DNA from: Methylobacterium aquaticum
GTDB taxonomy: Bacteria > Pseudomonadota > Alphaproteobacteria > Rhizobiales > Beijerinckiaceae
Assembly: GCF_016804325.1 (NCBI RefSeq)
Contig: NZ_CP043627.1
Coordinates: 4,461,001-4,525,000 of the forward strand
Length of the DNA: 64,000 bases
Direction: 5' to 3'
Both the position numbers and the translations under genes were made by a program. Shown piece by piece: positions 63,496-64,000 of the stretch; the first letter of the stretch is position 1, and each line of letters starts with the position of its first letter. A model generated the notes under the pieces. It had not been told where the DNA came from and did not search any database. It was given only the letters and a program-made list of their open reading frames with translations.

Positions 63496-64000
63496 TTATT
63501 TCTTCTTCTCGACGTTCCAGAATACCGGCGCCGCGGCGGTCAGGATACCGGTGACGTTTTTCCGCGCGGCGATCGGGATGTAGAACTGGCCGAGATGGAC
63601 GTAAGGCACGACCTCGCGCCAGCGCGCCTGCACGGTCTCGGCGATCGCCTTCTGCTTGGCCGGGTCGACCTCGCGGGCGAAGTCGTCGCGCAACTTCTCC
63701 ATCTCGGAATCGCAGGGCCAGCCGAACGGGGCCTTGTCGCAGCTCATGTTCATGAAGCTCGACATCACCGGGTTCAGGATGTCGGCCGAGACCCAGGAGG
63801 TGTTCATCAGGTTCCAGCCGCCCTTGTCGGCCGGATCCTTGCGCACCCGGCGCGACACCACGGTCTGCCAGTCGGACGACTGCATATCGACCTTGAAGCC
63901 GCCCTTCTCGAGCAGCTGCTTGGCGACCGGGCCGAGATTGGTCAGGGTCGGCAGGTCGGTCGAGTGCAGGAGGACGATCGGCGTGCCGTCATAGCCCGCC
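63496..64000 (-). CDS. ABC transporter solute-binding protein, family 5 (C-terminal part, runs off window)
   Basis: The last ~168 residues of a periplasmic dipeptide/oligopeptide-type binding protein. Recognisable parts include AGYDGTPIVLLHSTDLPTLT, the DMQSSDWQTVVSRRVRKDPA segment, PADKGGWNLMNTSWVSADIL and the terminal MEKLRDDFAREVDPAKQKAI followed by VPYVHLGQFYIPIAARKNVT. It ends in a short lysine-rich tail. The N-terminus lies beyond 64000. It is the first visible gene of the permease/ATPase operon and supplies its substrate specificity. Confidence 0.92.
   Translation of the reverse strand, partial: AGYDGTPIVLLHSTDLPTLTNLGPVAKQLLEKGGFKVDMQSSDWQTVVSRRVRKDPADKGGWNLMNTSWVSADILNPVMSSFMNMSCDKAPFGWPCDSEMEKLRDDFAREVDPAKQKAIAETVQARWREVVPYVHLGQFYIPIAARKNVTGILTAAAPVFWNVEKKK

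Overview
The window is GC-rich chromosomal DNA from an alphaproteobacterium, most likely Methylobacterium or a close relative. The signs are very high GC coding sequence, a crtI-crtB carotenoid pair, a helix-turn-helix gene followed by metK and trmB, a ChbG/HpnK-family deacetylase, DUF6894 and DUF1640 proteins, and several families of GC-rich palindromic intergenic repeats. The genus is an inference; no rRNA or other marker is present.

Layout. 1-3.1 kb: the start of an oligopeptide-type solute-binding protein, a TetR regulator divergent from a DUF2306 membrane protein, an EI24/CysZ-like membrane protein and a DUF3775 protein. 3.4-4.65 kb: an IS4-family transposase inserted between oppositely oriented repeats. 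4.9-7.5 kb: crtI-crtB, with a near-perfect palindrome at the crtI start whose half-site recurs at the tetR promoter. 7.6-11.2 kb: murJ, a dolichol-phosphate-mannose-synthase-like glycosyltransferase and a divergent ChbG/HpnK deacetylase. 11.5-22.5 kb: housekeeping and signalling genes (sodB, an HWE histidine kinase, a coiled-coil DUF1640 protein, trmB, metK, an Xre regulator, a GGDEF protein, MgtC and small hypotheticals).

23.2-39.0 kb is a catabolic block for an aromatic acid. It holds a kynurenine-formamidase-like hydrolase, a RidA protein, a benzoate/2-aminobenzoate-type CoA ligase, an acyl-CoA dehydrogenase, an enoyl-CoA hydratase whose frame is continuous with a MarR regulator, an SDR, a flavin monooxygenase, a cupin and a complete branched-chain/aromatic ABC importer (livFGMHK). 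Divergent from these is a fused flavin monooxygenase/Old Yellow Enzyme of the 2-aminobenzoyl-CoA monooxygenase/reductase type. Together they fit aerobic CoA-dependent anthranilate (or salicylate-like) degradation. A shared motif precedes the SDR-MarR unit and the fused oxygenase.

39.2-47.6 kb: a chemoreceptor, argC with a terminator hairpin in its leader, a lipase-like hydrolase, two identical tRNA-Lys(CTT) genes, leuA with a leucine-rich leader peptide, a small lipoprotein and a cystathionine-lyase-like PLP enzyme. 47.7-49.8 kb is a compositionally distinct, more AT-rich two-gene island. It encodes a CHAT (caspase-like) protease with a C-terminal probable pYEATS domain, and a cold-shock-like/permuted NlpC-P60 amidase. 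This is the best candidate in the window for an undescribed conflict or defence system.

50.1-55.6 kb: an Rmf-like protein, an MFS transporter, a CHASE3 hybrid histidine kinase with two receiver domains and a histidine phosphatase. 56.5-64 kb: a dipeptide-type ABC importer (binding protein, two permeases, fused double ATPase), an amidase and an M81 metallopeptidase gene with a frameshift. Two identical-length (247 bp) IS5-like MITEs, and several other palindromic repeat families, are scattered through the intergenic regions.
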